NCBI GenBank assembly: GCA_905221615.1
Contig: CAJNDT010003846.1
Span: 371,001-435,000, forward strand
Source: Symbiodinium sp. CCMP2592
Taxonomy: Eukaryota > Sar > Dinophyceae > Suessiales > Symbiodiniaceae
Direction of reading: 5' to 3'
Length of the DNA stretch: 64,000 nucleotides
Below are positions 10,271-20,358 of the stretch, piece by piece; within the stretch, counting starts at the first letter, position 1; every line of letters starts with the position of its first letter. Position numbers and translations under genes: made by a program. The notes below the pieces were generated by a model. That model saw nothing but the letters and a program-made list of their open reading frames with translations. It ran no database searches and was not told the DNA's origin.

Positions 10271-10694
10271 GCCTCATCAATCCACCATACTTACCCAAAA
10301 GGATCAGACCCCAAAAGCCTAAACCCCAAACGTTCCCTACATCGTTCATCGCAGGACCTCCCCAGAAACGGGCTCCCCCCTGCTACCTGGAGGACCAGAT
10401 ACTTGAGGCCTGCCTGTCTACGTACTCCGGATTTGAAAAAGCTAGATCCCAGCTACCACGGGCGACGACGGAAACTTATCATCGCCAACGATGCCCTACT
10501 ACAATCGTTCGATCGACAAGGATTCGGTCTTTCACTGCACAATCGCAGATGACCCTGCAGAAGGTTTCGGATGGGTTCTACGTAGCTGTGTGCCCACATA
10601 TCCTACCGTCAGAAGCATACGCCGATGCGACGAAGCCACCTAATCAGTCTCCAGCACCCCTATGCCAAAGCAAGAAAGCCCGCTAACACGCCCC

Positions 10695-10788
10695 CAGACT
10701 CCAATATCTATACCTTAAATCATATAAGGGATCCTACTATAATAATTTAAGGTATATTCCTTAATTTAGTGATATTGGAGTCTCTGGG
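10695..10788. repeat. PAL-C palindromic element
   Basis: The arms CAGACTCCAATATC and GATATTGGAGTCTCTGGG carry inner words ACCTTAAATCATA and TAATTTAAGGT. About 94 bp, non-coding. Its right end touches the PPR exon at 10790. Confidence 0.85.
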
Positions 10789-10789
10789 C

Positions 10790-10935
10790 ACTCTCCGCGT
10801 TTGTTCGACGGAAGCTTCGGGAGCCTGCTGTAGCTCGGAAAGCAGGGCCAGCGAATGGCTCCACTGCCCCGCCCGGCCACAACTGACAATCGCGGCGTTG
10901 GTGGCCGCAACTCGCCCATGCAAGTCTGCTACTGC
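10790..10935 (-). CDS. PPR protein, internal exon between two palindromes
   Basis: The minus strand reads ATNAAIVSCGRAGQWSHSL, then ALLSELQQAPEA, a full PPR. A PAL-C element abuts its left side and a PAL-D element its right side, so both adjoining introns consist largely of palindromic element. Confidence 0.75.
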
Positions 10936-10938
10936 AGA

Positions 10939-11037
10939 GGCCTTAATAATTAGAATCGGGTTTTGGGGCCCGGTATACTACAATTATAATAAGGACCCCC
11001 AAAATAGTATAGGTAATTCTTTGGGCCCCTATATTAT
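10939..11037. repeat. PAL-D palindromic element
   Basis: The arms GCCTTAATAATTAGAAT and AATTCTTTGGGCCCC flank inner words GTTTTGGGGCCC and GACCCCCAAAAT. It fills most of the intron between the exons at 10790 and 11088. Confidence 0.85.
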
Positions 11038-11087
11038 GCATAGACCGGTACAAGGACGGAAGCAATGGGGGCTTTTGTGTGTTTAGG

Positions 11088-11255
11088 AGGCCTGGCCTCC
11101 GTCCCGACATCAGCAAGCAGAGACAGCCCCTTCTGCCAGAAACCACCCAGCGCGCAGGCTCGCACTAAGACGGCTCGTGTCACGTCGTTGCTGCGCAGCT
11201 GCCGCTGCTCCATGGTGTCGAAAAGCACCAAAGCCACCTCTGGGAGCTCAACAAA
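11088..11255 (-). CDS. PPR protein, internal exon
   Basis: The minus strand reads ELPEVALVLFDTMEQRQLRS, then AVLVRACALGGFWQKGLSL. These are helix B of one repeat and a complete following repeat. Its right edge is within about 20 bp of a PAL-E element. Confidence 0.75.
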
Positions 11256-11270
11256 GGCGGACCATATTAT

Positions 11271-11377
11271 GCGAGTTTCCGGAAATTAGGGGGTTACCTT
11301 ATTTTAAGGTCCTTATAATAAGGATCCTACTATTTAGGATACCATATTAGGTTCCCCTGCTTCCGGAAACTCCCATA
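11271..11377. repeat. PAL-E palindromic element
   Basis: The arms GCGAGTTTCCGGAAAT and CTTCCGGAAACTCCCAT carry the core AAGGATCCTACTATTTAGG. It is inverted relative to the copy at 2549. Confidence 0.85.
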
Positions 11378-11554
11378 TACTAGGAAGCTTGTCAGCAAGA
11401 GCAACAGCAGTCAGAAGAAGAGCAAGAATCGCACTCCCACCAAAAAGCTTAAACCAACAATCCACCCCCTATTATACAAGCCCTCCCAAGAAAACTCCCT
11501 CTAAAATCTCCGAAAAGGAATGTATAGGAATCCCAAACCCCAAACCCTAAGCCC

Positions 11555-11683
11555 CCCACCTCCCAGCGCCCTGCGGCGACGGAGGCCTCCATGGCCGCCC
11601 CGTACGCGGCTCCAGGAGCCCCCCTGGAACCCCGCTCGGCTTCGGAGAGAAGCTGCAGCGTCGCCTTGCTCAGAGACTCCAAT
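11555..11683 (-). CDS. PPR protein, internal exon
   Basis: The minus strand reads LSKATLQLLSEAERGSRGAP, then YGAAMEASVAAGRWEV: the end of one helix B and the helix A/B of the next. A PAL-C element begins inside its right boundary region. Confidence 0.65.
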
Positions 11684-11806
11684 ACCCCTTAACTAAGGGA
11701 TAGACCTTAAATTATGGTAGGTAGGATCCCCTTAAATTATGGGGTAGGTAGGATCCCTAATATGATTTAAGGTATATTCCTGAATTAAGGGATATGGGAG
11801 TCTGGG
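11671..11806. repeat. PAL-C element with internal duplication
   Basis: It has PAL-C arms (CAGAGACTCCAATA; GATATGGGAGTC). The core word TTAAATTATGG-GTAGGTAGGATCC occurs twice, making this copy about 40 bp longer than its relatives. Confidence 0.8.
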
Positions 11807-11875
11807 GGCTTGCTCAGATTTGGGTTAAGGTTGCGGGTTTAGCGTAGAGGGTCAGGGCTGTATAGTAGGGTTGGA

Positions 11876-11935
11876 GGGCTTCAGGGCTTCGGGGCTTCAG
11901 GGCTTCAGGGCTTCGGGGCTTCAGGGCTTGGGAAC
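11876..11935. repeat. GGCTTCA/GGCTTCG heptamer tandem repeat
   Basis: Seven-base units GGGCTTC-A/G repeat about seven times. It is intronic. Confidence 0.85.
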
Positions 11936-12039
11936 AGCGGCTTGTTGAAGAATCGGGGTCTGGGGCTTAGTGGTTGATCAGTTTTCGGCTTTCTTCACGT
12001 TAGGGCTTGGAGTCTGTGGGCGTCATTGAAAATTCGGCG

Positions 12040-12041
<2 letters not shown>

Positions 12042-12076
<35 letters not shown>
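12042..12076. repeat. Uninterrupted poly(G), 35 bases
   Basis: A G homopolymer lies in an intron of the PPR gene. Its length may be affected by sequencing error. Confidence 0.9.
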
Positions 12077-12156
12077 CTTCCCTGAACCCGAAACTCGAAA
12101 CCTTAAACTCTAAACTCGAAACAAAATAAACCCTAAAGGCCCCTAAACCCCAAAGC

Positions 12157-12250
12157 CTCCCAGCGCCCTGCACGGCCACAGGCGAACATCGCCGAGGCAT
12201 AGGTCACCGCGTCCGCTGTGAGGCTGGAGCCGTGGATCCGGTCCACCAAG
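12157..12250 (-). CDS. PPR protein, internal exon
   Basis: The minus strand reads ADAVTYASAMFACGRAGRWE after LVDRIHGSSL. This is a textbook PPR helix A plus the start of helix B. The next intron appears to open with GC (GAG then GCTTTG), a non-GT donor of the kind known in dinoflagellates. Confidence 0.75.
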
Positions 12251-12259
12251 CCCCTTGGA

Positions 12260-13090
12260 AGGGCATTCAGGTTTAGGGCTTTGGGGTTAGGGAATAGGGT
12301 TTCGGGTTTAGAGGTTCAGGTTTAGGGTTGAGGGGATAGAGGTTCAGGGTTTAGGGTTTAGGGTTGAGGGAATAGAGGTTTAGGGTTTGGAGTTTAAGGT
12401 TGGGGGAATCGAGGTTTAAGGTTTAGGGCTTTGGAGTTTAGGGTCTAGGGTTTAGAGGTTAAGGTTTAGGGTTGAGGGGATAGAGGTTTTAGGGCTTAGG
12501 GCTTCGGGAATAGAGGTTTAGGGTAGTTTAAGATTTAGGGTTTAGGGTTGAGGGCATAGAGGTTTACGGTTTAGAATGGCGTAAAAAATCTGGGCCTTAT
12601 AATGAGAAGACTGTTTTGGAGTATGAAATACGATTACTACAAGGCCCCCCCCTTGGCAGGGCAAAATGATCAGGATGAGGTTTTGGAGTAATGTAGGAAT
12701 CTGATTAAGAAACCTTGGGCCTTTATTAGGGTTCCTTATATGAATCCTACTATTTTTGGGTTATATAGGACCCAGGGGTTCCTACATTTAACTTTATACT
12801 AGTACTATAAGGCTTGAGCAGTTTAAGGGTTCAGGCCTCAGTTCAGGCTTGAGGCATAAAGAACGGCGAAGAAGCACTGAAGCGCTTAGGTTTGGGGGGT
12901 TTAGGGTTTAGGGTACAGGATTTAAGGTTTAGGGTTTAGGATGTAGGGTTTAGGGTTTAGGATTTAGGGTTTAGGGTTTAGGATTTAGGGTTTAGGGACA
13001 TGCGCGGCTTTGTTCCACATCAAAAGCTCCCTGTGAGCTGCCTCTTGAAACTTTTGGTCCTAAACAGCCAACAAAAGGAGCTCTAATAAC
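12260..13090. repeat. TTTAGGG-type degenerate repeats and AT hairpins
   Basis: About 12260-12580 and 12895-13000 are degenerate GGTTTAGGG/GGGATAGAGG units. Between them are AT-rich segments with short inverted words (TAGGAATC, GGATTCCTA-like). No exon is visible. Confidence 0.75.
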
Positions 13091-13092
13091 TC

Positions 13093-13214
13093 TACTTGGA
13101 GGTTCATGGGTAGTTATAGGTGGGCTTATAATTTATACGTCGTAACTGTAGTTACAATAACCCACATCAGGGAACTCACAAGCCCACCTACAAACCACCC
13201 ATGAACCTCCAAGT
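13093..13214. repeat. PAL-B-like palindrome
   Basis: The arms ACTTGGAGGTTCATGGGT and ACCCATGAACCTCCAAGT are exact complements. The interior is diverged from the 110-bp pair at 2939 and 21394. Confidence 0.85.
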
Positions 13215-13225
13215 ATTGATGATGT

Positions 13226-13333
13226 AATATAGGAGCCTTAATAATTAGAATAGCGTTTTGGGGCCAACTATACTGTAATTCTAACAAGGAGCCCCCAAAA
13301 GAGCATCGGTAACTATTAAGGCCCCCATAGTGG
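13226..13333. repeat. PAL-D palindromic element
   Basis: It has the PAL-D arms (AGGAGCCTTAATAATTAG; TAACTATTAAGGCCCCC) and the core GTTTTGGGGCC with its complement. It ends about 12 bp from the PPR exon at 13345. Confidence 0.85.
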
Positions 13334-13344
13334 GTCATGAATGC

Positions 13345-13475
13345 TGAACTCCTCCAAGAAGCAAGGCCCTCTGCCACGCGAGGGCCTTGCCGTAGGCGCT
13401 GATGGCGGCGTTGTAGATCTCGACGTCCAGGCGTGTGCACCTTTCGGCCTGGCCGGGGTCTGAGTGCACCGGCTT
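13345..13475 (-). CDS. PPR protein, internal exon between two palindromes
   Basis: The minus strand reads EIYNAAISAYGKALAWQRAL, a full PPR helix A/B. PAL-D flanks it on the left and PAL-C on the right, as for the exon at 10790. Confidence 0.75.
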
Positions 13476-13496
13476 AAAGGGGTCATCTAGGAAACC

Positions 13497-13616
13497 CCAG
13501 AGACTCCAATATCCCTTAATTAAGGAATATACCTTAATTTATAGTAGGATCCCGAATAGCCTACTATGACTTATATAAGGAATATTCCTTAATGAAGGGG
13601 TATTGGGCTCTCTGGG
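13497..13616. repeat. PAL-C palindromic element
   Basis: The arms CCAGAGACTCCAATATCCC and GGGTATTGGGCTCTCTGGG enclose inner TTAAGGAATATACCTTAA and its counterpart. It is about 120 bp. Confidence 0.85.
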
Positions 13617-14151
13617 ACTAGGCTTTCAGAGATTCAGGGGTTGGGGCTTGCTGGGATTTGAAGTTTCGGGGATTGAAGGTTTGTGGATCTAGGGGCTTGG
13701 GGCTTCGGCGCAGCTTCCATGCGATGAGAGCAGCCCTTGCTGGAAGTTCATTGACGTCGGTCGGCGGCCCTCCGGGGTCGTCTCTCTGCAGGTTCGTGCC
13801 GGACTCACGCGGAGCTCGAACCGAAATAATCGTTTTAAGGTTCAGGGTTTAGGGTTTCGGGGTTTAGGGTTCAGGGTTTAGGGTTTACCCTTCACCCTAT
13901 CTTCAACGTGCAACACCAAAGCTTCGACACTCGCCTCGCTAAGCCTCGCAAAAGCCCGAAGCCAAGAGCGAAATCTTACCCTAAAGGATCCTAAAAGTAA
14001 CAAAAAACCCAAAACCCCCCAAACCCTACAGTCCAAAACCTGAAAGCCCTAGACCCTTCAACTTGAAGCCATACATGAACCCGTAAACTTGAACCTTAAC
14101 CTTAGAGCCCTGAACCCTTAAACTCAAGCTTGAAGCCCTGTACGAACCCGT

Positions 14152-14258
14152 ACTTAGAGGTCCAGGAGACTTAGTAAGTAGGATATAAGTAGAGTTATAC
14201 GTACCCTAAATGGAAACTCTACTTATAACAGACTTACTAAGTCCCTGGGCCTCTAAGT
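14152..14258. repeat. PAL-B palindromic element
   Basis: The arms ACTTAGAGGTCCAGGAGACT and AGTCCCTGGGCCTCTAAGT carry inner TAAGTAGAGTTATA and AACTCTACTTATAA. Its right end lies about 10 bp from the PPR exon at 14268. Confidence 0.85.
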
Positions 14259-14267
14259 GAAGGAACC

Positions 14268-14335
14268 CCAACACCCCTGCCTGCGCCAGGAGCAGCTCCG
14301 CCTTCTCCCAGTTCCCCGCCTTATCCTCGGCTTTT
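14268..14335 (-). CDS. PPR protein, internal mini-exon
   Basis: The minus strand reads AEDKAGNWEKAELLLAQAG, half a PPR (G-N-W-E-K-A helix B). It is about 68 bp long. Confidence 0.6.
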
Positions 14336-15100
14336 ACAAGTCATTTGGCTTAGGGGTTGGGGGGGGTTTGGGTTTTGGGGGCTTAGGGGTTTAGGGTTTT
14401 GGGTTTAGGAGTTTAGGGGTATAGGCTTTTAGGGTTTAGGGTTTTAGGGTTTTAGGGATTTTAGGGTTTAGGCTCTCTTCTTCAACGACCGGGCCCAAAA
14501 AGTTCAAACTTTCTAAGATAGAGCAAGCATATAAGGCCAATTAGTTTCAAGTTCCCCCGTTCACTATCTAAGTAGGGTAAGTAGGGCTTCGGAGCGTTAT
14601 GGTTTGGGGCTTGGGTTTTGGTAGGATTCGTCGCTTCGGGCTTTGAGTCTAAGGTTTGGGCCCTTGGCTCCGGGGCTTGAAGGGCTCAGGATCTCAACAA
14701 ATAGAACTCGCCATGATTAGGGCCCTTTACTTGCTGCGCAAAGGGACGCTTAATATACCACTGATCACCATGATGGTCATTATCATAACAATAACACGAA
14801 CAAGGTCCGACGATCTCGGAGATTGACCGTAGCTCAGCAGGAACCCAGACCTCAGGTAACCTCTGGTAGCAAGCACGCTAGAAACAGCAATTTAGCAGCC
14901 TGATAATTACTCCTGTTCCTCTTGCAAAGGGCGTCTTGCTACTAATCTTAGATTTCAATTCAGTTTCGGGTTTCTATAGCAAATTGAAAGGCGAGGTGGG
15001 ACCCATGCACGGTTTTTGTGCATGGAGCTGCCTCTTATGTGGGTTTCGGTTTAGTAACGGGATACCCCCCCCCCAGAGCTCACAAAAAAGGAACAACAGC

Positions 15101-15187
15101 GCTGCTCCAACCGAAGGTCGCAGGCCGCGAGTGCCGCGCAGAAGGTCACCACGTCGCGAGGGATCGTGTGGCCCACCATGTCCTGTA
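15101..15187 (-). CDS. PPR protein, internal exon
   Basis: The minus strand reads LQDMVGHTIPRDVVTFCAAL, then AACDLRLEQ. This is the end of a helix B, the loop and the next helix A. Confidence 0.7.
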
Positions 15188-15282
15188 GGGCTTTTGGGGC
15201 TCAATTAAGGGAGATCTATAGGGCAAAGGGGCTCTAATATTGCTTCGAAGGGTGTTTCCCCGTCCACGAATTTCGCACTTAG

Positions 15283-15322
15283 TATACCCCTTAACTAAGA
15301 AGGGACACTGGAGTCTGTGGGT
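15283..15322. repeat. PAL-C element, partial
   Basis: Only one half remains (ATACCCCTTAACTAAG, then GGACACTGGAGTCTGTGGG). Confidence 0.5.
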
Positions 15323-15779
15323 TCGCGATTTGGCGATGGCCGCATAGCACCACCATTGTTGGCCCCTACATGTTGGATGCACGGACATGCCATCGCGAAT
15401 GAGTGCGTGAGCTTTGGTGTTTACAATTTCAGCCAACCTTAATTTATCAGGGCGCAAGGCTTTTGGGTTTGGGGTTCAGGAAGCAATTTACATGATGAGA
15501 TCTTGGAGCCAGGTACCTTGTTCTGCTGGAGCAGCACAGCTGTCCGGCCACACACAATCCTATCCCACTCACGTTAGGGTGCGGGGTGAGGAGTTACAGG
15601 GGCATTCATACATCTATGGTGTGCCGTGTTGGTTGTGGGCCGGGGTTGTAGGGCTCGGTGAGTCTAACCGTTTCAAGCCTGCACCTCTGACTCAAACCCC
15701 TAAAACCCGCAAGGCCTGAACCGCCAAAGCCCTCAAACGCTGAAGCTCACGAGCCTCTTTCGTTACTCATGACTAGGTC

Positions 15780-15970
15780 CTTGTTAAAGAAGTAGTATAA
15801 GTTACCACAATAGGCATGTTTGGTAAATAATATGGATTCCTTATTGTGGTAACTTCTATTGAATTCCTTAACTATGGTTGATGATATAAATCCTGCATTA
15901 CCTCAAGGACCCTAAACTATGGGAAATGTGGTATATTCCTTGTTATGGGTAATGCTGGATTTATGTTCAT
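15780..15970. repeat. Two side-by-side hairpins
   Basis: The first hairpin pairs AAGTTACCACAATA with TATTGTGGTAACTT. The second pairs ATAAATCCTGCATTACC with GGTAATGCTGGATTTAT. Together they resemble a decayed palindromic element of a further family. The surrounding 15190-16260 holds no recognisable exon. Confidence 0.7.
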
Positions 15971-16268
15971 CAGCCGTAGGACCCAGCTACGCATGACCAA
16001 ATCAAAACCAAAGCGTTGCAGCGAAACTCATTCAACCCTTGGCCCTTCCCTCGACAAGCCTCAACCTGTCAATCAGAAGCCTTGCGGAAAACAAGCCTTA
16101 TGAGGCTTTAGATTTTTTGTGAATTTAAGGTTTCGGGTTTTTAAACTTATTTATGAGTTTAGGGTTTCAGGTTAGGTAAACTCACGGTTGAAAGCTGAAA
16201 ACAGGACTTGAGAGAACCAACAAAACGTCTTCTTTCGCCTGGCTCCCCTCAGAATGCAGGAAAGCTCT

Positions 16269-16378
16269 TGGATGGTTGTCAAAATTACAATCCCTTTTTG
16301 GGTACCTTAAACAATAGGTGCCGTATAATAATAGGGACCCAAAAAGGGACCCTGTTTTTGACAACCACCCTCTTGGAG
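16269..16378. repeat. PAL-A element with 8-bp flanking repeat
   Basis: The arms TGGTTGTCAAAATTAC and TTTTTGACAACCACC are bordered on both sides by CTCTTGGA, a candidate short target-site duplication. Confidence 0.8.
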
Positions 16379-16386
16379 GCCTCAAA

Positions 16387-16471
16387 AGGTGGGATGAAGG
16401 TGGTAGGATTAAGGGTCTCTTGCGTAAGGACTCTTATTTCGGGATTAGCCCACCTACCTTCATCCCACTTG
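16387..16471. repeat. Palindromic element with GGTGGGATGAAGGTGGTAGG arms
   Basis: It pairs with CCCACCTACCTTCATCCCAC about 45 bp away. It begins about 10 bp after the PAL-A element and is of a different family. Confidence 0.75.
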
Positions 16472-16779
16472 CCTCGAATAAGGAGAGGGCATTCCGCCAG
16501 TGCTGCCCCCGGCCGTACCTTGCTGGGCTTAAGCTTTAGGACTGTACGGCTGTTGGGATTAGGGTCGAGGGTTTAAAGTTTTTAGTTTAGAGCTCTTTGG
16601 TTTCGCAGTTCGGGCTTGGGTTTGGGGTTTCCGTGTGGGAGTTTAGGGTTCATGGGGTATCGGAATGCTGCGGGTTTGATGCATCCACTCCTGGGTATCC
16701 CTATAAACCCCCCATAGACTATAGACCTTAGGCGCTGACACCCTAAACCTAAAGCCTAAACCCTAATCCCTAAACCCAA

Positions 16780-16868
16780 GCTGCGCAGTGATCGCCGCGT
16801 TGTAGAGGCGGGCAGTCCCCCGCTGGGCTTTGGAGGCCGTCCAGAAGACCTGGCCCCGGAGCACCCCG
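16780..16868 (-). CDS. PPR protein, internal exon
   Basis: The minus strand reads FWTASKAQRGTARLYNAAIT. The L-Y-N-A-A-I-T segment is PPR helix A. It is short, and both edges run into CCCTAAA-type repeats or a diverged flank. Confidence 0.55.
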
Positions 16869-17063
16869 TGTTGCCTTACGAAAGTTAGGGTTCAGGGTTT
16901 AGGGACGTCTTACGAAAGGTTTTATAAAAGGGTCTGAATGACCCCCGACAGCGGCCCTTTAAGACACTGCTCAACCTGCCCCCATAATCATAAAGGGAAG
17001 AAAATAAGTTTCATTCGCACATTGATAGGCCTTTTAAGCAGAACCCTCCTTTACAGTAGAAAG

Positions 17064-17150
17064 GTGGCCCACCTCCAGGACATTTTGCCACAGGGAGGCC
17101 TTGGAGAACGCGCGCACCGCGCGGTCCTGCGATCTTTGTTTGCCCCTCAG
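17064..17150 (-). CDS. PPR protein, internal exon
   Basis: The minus strand reads VRAFSKASLWQNVLEV, an A-F-S-K helix A end with W-Q-N-V-L helix B spacing. Confidence 0.6.
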
Positions 17151-17374
17151 AAGAGGGGAGAGCGACTTGGCCCTTTAGGGTTTATGGTTTGGGGTTTAGG
17201 GGGGTTTAGGGTTTAGGGCCCTTTAGTCATAGGGAGCCTTAGGGACTTAGGGGGGTATACTTCCTTACATGATTGAGTCCTTGTCATAGGTACCAGAGCC
17301 CCCTACGCCCCCCCATCCCCCTACACCCCTAAGGGTCCTTGTGATTTAGGATTCCACTAGCATTCTAGTAAGTG

Positions 17375-17452
17375 TGTAGTAAGGTACTATTAAGGTTATA
17401 TTAAGGTCGTATTGAGGTTGTATTGAGGCTGTATTAAGATTATACTAGGGAG
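17375..17452. repeat. Tandem ~12-bp repeat (TATTAAGGTTG-like)
   Basis: TATTAAGG-TTATATTAAGG-TCGTATTGAGG-TTGTATTGAGG units follow each other about six times. Confidence 0.75.
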
Positions 17453-17581
17453 GGATTTACTTGCTACTAGGGCTAGAGTATAAGGGTTTTGTTTGTGTTT
17501 CACTGCAAAGGAGTTTCATTGAGCTTTATTGGTCGTATTCGGGTGAAAGGGCTGACATTTGGGGTTTGGATTTGGGGTGTA

Positions 17582-17687
17582 TAGGAGTTTCCGCAAATAG
17601 GGGAGCCAAATATAATACCCTATATAGTAGGATCCTTATTATTAGGACCCCACAATAAGGTACCCCTCATTTTCGGAAACTCCGGTA
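17582..17687. repeat. PAL-E palindromic element
   Basis: The arms TAGGAGTTTCCGCAAATA and ATTTTCGGAAACTCC carry the core TAGTAGGATCCTTATTATTAGG. Confidence 0.85.
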
Positions 17688-17874
17688 TACAGTGCGGTAG
17701 GTGTGCTTCAGTGAGACTGGGGTCGGAGGCACTCTCACGCTCAGGGTTGAAGGCTCAATCCACGAACCCTGCTGAGGGGCAGCGATTCGCTGCCGGCATC
17801 ACTACTCTGTGGAGCTTCAGGAAAGGTTCAGCTACTTCTCCTGAGGAAGATGCACGTCAACCCTTATCTATCTG

Positions 17875-17926
17875 ATATATATATATATATATACATACAT
17901 ACATACATACATACATACATACATAC
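17875..17926. repeat. (AT)n(ACAT)n microsatellite
   Basis: A TA run leads into about nine ACAT units, directly beside a PPR exon. Confidence 0.95.
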
Positions 17927-17954
17927 TCCTAGCCCAGAAATACATCCTCGGGCG

Positions 17955-18075
17955 TGAAACCGTCTCGAAGGCTCCTCGGTTACCGCATTGGGCTGCAGAC
18001 CTCTGGCGGGGAGCTCGGCACAGAGCAGCAGAGCCTGGCGAGGGACTCGCTCGCAGATCGGCGGAGGAGTCGCTG
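17955..18075 (-). CDS. PPR protein, probable exon
   Basis: The minus strand reads ICERVPRQALLLCAELPARG, then LQPNAV. This is a helix B (R-Q-A-L-L-L) followed by the G-L-x-P-N-x-V loop typical of PPR motifs. Confidence 0.6.
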
Positions 18076-18199
18076 AGTTCAGGGTGTAAGGAGGCACTTA
18101 GGGTTTAGGGCACTAGGACTTTCTACCCGGATTTTATGAGCGGGGAACGGCTAGAGCACTATGTCAAATAAATACATTAAATTATACATACATGTGTGT

Positions 18200-18208
18200 A
18201 TATGTATG

Positions 18209-18261
<53 letters not shown>

Positions 18262-18262
18262 C
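18200..18262. repeat. (TA)n microsatellite
   Basis: TA dinucleotide runs with a few TG interruptions. Confidence 0.95.
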
Positions 18263-18734
18263 GTGTTTCCTATCTGTCTGATGACTTTGAACCGCATCCC
18301 GCCTGTTGCCAAGCACCTGCCCGGGCGCAAGCGTCCAAAGCTGCTCCGAAGGTGACAATGGTGCCTGCGTTTGTCGATGTTTCCGGTCTTCTCAATAGTC
18401 GTGTGTCCCAAGATTGCCCCGGCTACTAATCCTGCCGTTGTGCTAGCAGGAGTATGGTCTCGGGCGCTGTCGGCTGCAGTTTTCAACGGGCAACAGAGCC
18501 ACGAGCCACACTCATCTTGACAATTTTTGTCATGGTGATTCTTAAACCCCGACTGAACCCGAAGCCCGAAACCAAGCAACCCCAAACAGCCACAAAAAAA
18601 AAACAAAAATCTGTGACTCTTAAATCCGGACTCAACCCCAAACCCTGAACCCGGAACCCCAAGCCCTGAGAACCCCAACCCCAGAACCCTAAAAAGCGGA
18701 ACCCCGAGCCCTTCAAACCCCTCCCGTCCTTGCA

Positions 18735-18803
18735 GGGACACCGCGTCGAGACCTGCAAGGACCGAGAGGGCCAGGCTCCACTGCTCCGCCTGCCGCAGGG
18801 AGT
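18735..18803 (-). CDS. PPR protein, internal mini-exon
   Basis: The minus strand reads LRQAEQWSLALSVLAGLD, a PPR helix B half-repeat. Confidence 0.55.
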
Positions 18804-18804
18804 G

Positions 18805-19110
18805 TTGGGGTTTAGGGGTTTAAGGGTTAGGGTGTTAGGCTGGTTTAGGGGTTGAGGGGTTTGAGGGGTTCAGGGGTTTAGGGGCTGGGGTGTTAGGCTG
18901 GTTTAAAGGTTGAGGGGTTTAATGGCTTAAGGGGTTTAGGGGTTAGGGTGTTAGGCTCGTTTAGGGATTTAGGGTTGAGTGGGTTTGGGATTTGTATAGT
19001 CTTATCGCATGCTCATGGAGGCTTTATAGCGTGGCCTCTGCACTTGGAAGTTTAGGGTACATATTTGGATCCTACTATTCAGGGTACTCTTTTAGGGGTT
19101 GAGGGTTTTT
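18805..19110. repeat. TTTAGGGG/GGTGTTAGGCTGG degenerate repeat
   Basis: A composite unit of about 70 bp containing GGGTGTTAGGCTGGTTTA occurs two to three times inside TTTAGGGG background. A PAL-E-like remnant follows near 19050-19100. No exon is visible from 18810 to 19440. Confidence 0.7.
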
Positions 19111-19440
19111 ATGGTTTCGGGCCCAGGGTGTGACCTTTCCTGCCGGGGGCTCTCTGCAAAGGATGTTAATTGAGCTCTCCGTGTCAAGGCTTCCACACAT
19201 GTTTGTTGAACGGTTCCGTCGGCTGTCAAATAAAATATTTTTGAGGCTTGAACCCTAAATCCTCAACCCGAAAGCAAGAAGTTTACGATGTGCAGGTTAA
19301 GGCCTTCTTCCCTTGCACCATAACCAGTCATCTGGCAAGTGCAAATGCAACCATTCTCATCAATTCCGCCCTCCGTGATGAAACCCCATGCCTTGACAAC
19401 CCTAAGAAAAAAGGCAAGGTCCCCGATTCATGCTCCTACA

Positions 19441-19543
19441 TGGGTAGTTTTCAACATTAAGGTCCCTTTTTGGGTACCCTAAATCATAGGTGCCGTATTA
19501 TATCAAGGACCCAAAACGGGACCCTAGTTTGGACAACCACCCA
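19441..19543. repeat. PAL-A palindromic element
   Basis: The arms TGGGTAGTTTTCAACATTAA and TTTGGACAACCACCCA carry the centre AAATCATAGGTGCCGTATTA. Confidence 0.85.
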
Positions 19544-19734
19544 TCTAGACATTGAGCTCGTTGAGACAGAAGTTTTGGAACCCTGTGAAAGCCTATTGAC
19601 ACCCTCTCAAAGCCGACAATATGCTAACACCCTGTTAAGCCCGAATGAAACAACAAAATATACAACCCTTTGGAACCCTCTTAGACGGCACAAAAGCGGT
19701 TTGAAATCTTAGACGTGTCAAAAAAGCCTATGGA

Positions 19735-19805
19735 AAGACCCCAGCGTGTCCTTGCTGCACGCGCTGATGGCAGAGTTATGCGAGATGATGTCCTTGGTGC
19801 TTGAC
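19735..19805 (-). CDS. PPR protein, internal exon
   Basis: The minus strand reads KDIISHNSAISACSKDTL. The N-S-A-I-S-A-C-S-K helix A is a very typical PPR phrase. Confidence 0.65.
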
Positions 19806-20281
19806 GGCTGAGCTTTAGACGTTCAGAACTCCGGGTTTAGGGTTTTGCGGCTTGAAGAAGAAGAAGAAGCGTTTCCTTGACATCAGCGGCATTAGTCTTC
19901 AAGTATCAACATAGGGACAAGACGAACAATGCCAGAGGTACTAGTAAGCACCAACAGAAACATTGGCAATACGACGAAAGCTAAACCCTCGACTCTTTTC
20001 CCTCACTTTGACACCTTCGACACTCTCAATCTTAGCATGCAGCTCTGTAGATTAAGGTCACTTTCCCAGCACCACAAGGCTATGTTGCTGTTGCAATGAG
20101 GAAAGGAACCACAAGGGTACCCTACCCAGGCCTCCAAGAAGGCCCTACTCGAAGCCTATAAAAGCCCTATAAAAAATGATTATCTTGAAAAATCTTTAGA
20201 AGCCATGTAAAACCTTATCAACACCCATAAAGCTCTATGAGAGCTCTAGAAAAACCTGAAACAAGCCTCTAAGCGGGTCAT

Positions 20282-20358
20282 GCCCAGTCTCCCCTTGCAG
20301 CGACCTCTGGGGAAGCGCCACCAGCAGCTGCACAGCTCGGGACCAGGCCTCGCGTCTG
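20282..20358 (-). CDS. PPR protein, internal mini-exon
   Basis: The minus strand reads EAWSRAVQLLVALPQRSL, a helix B half-repeat with W-x-x-A-V-x-L-L spacing. Confidence 0.6.
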
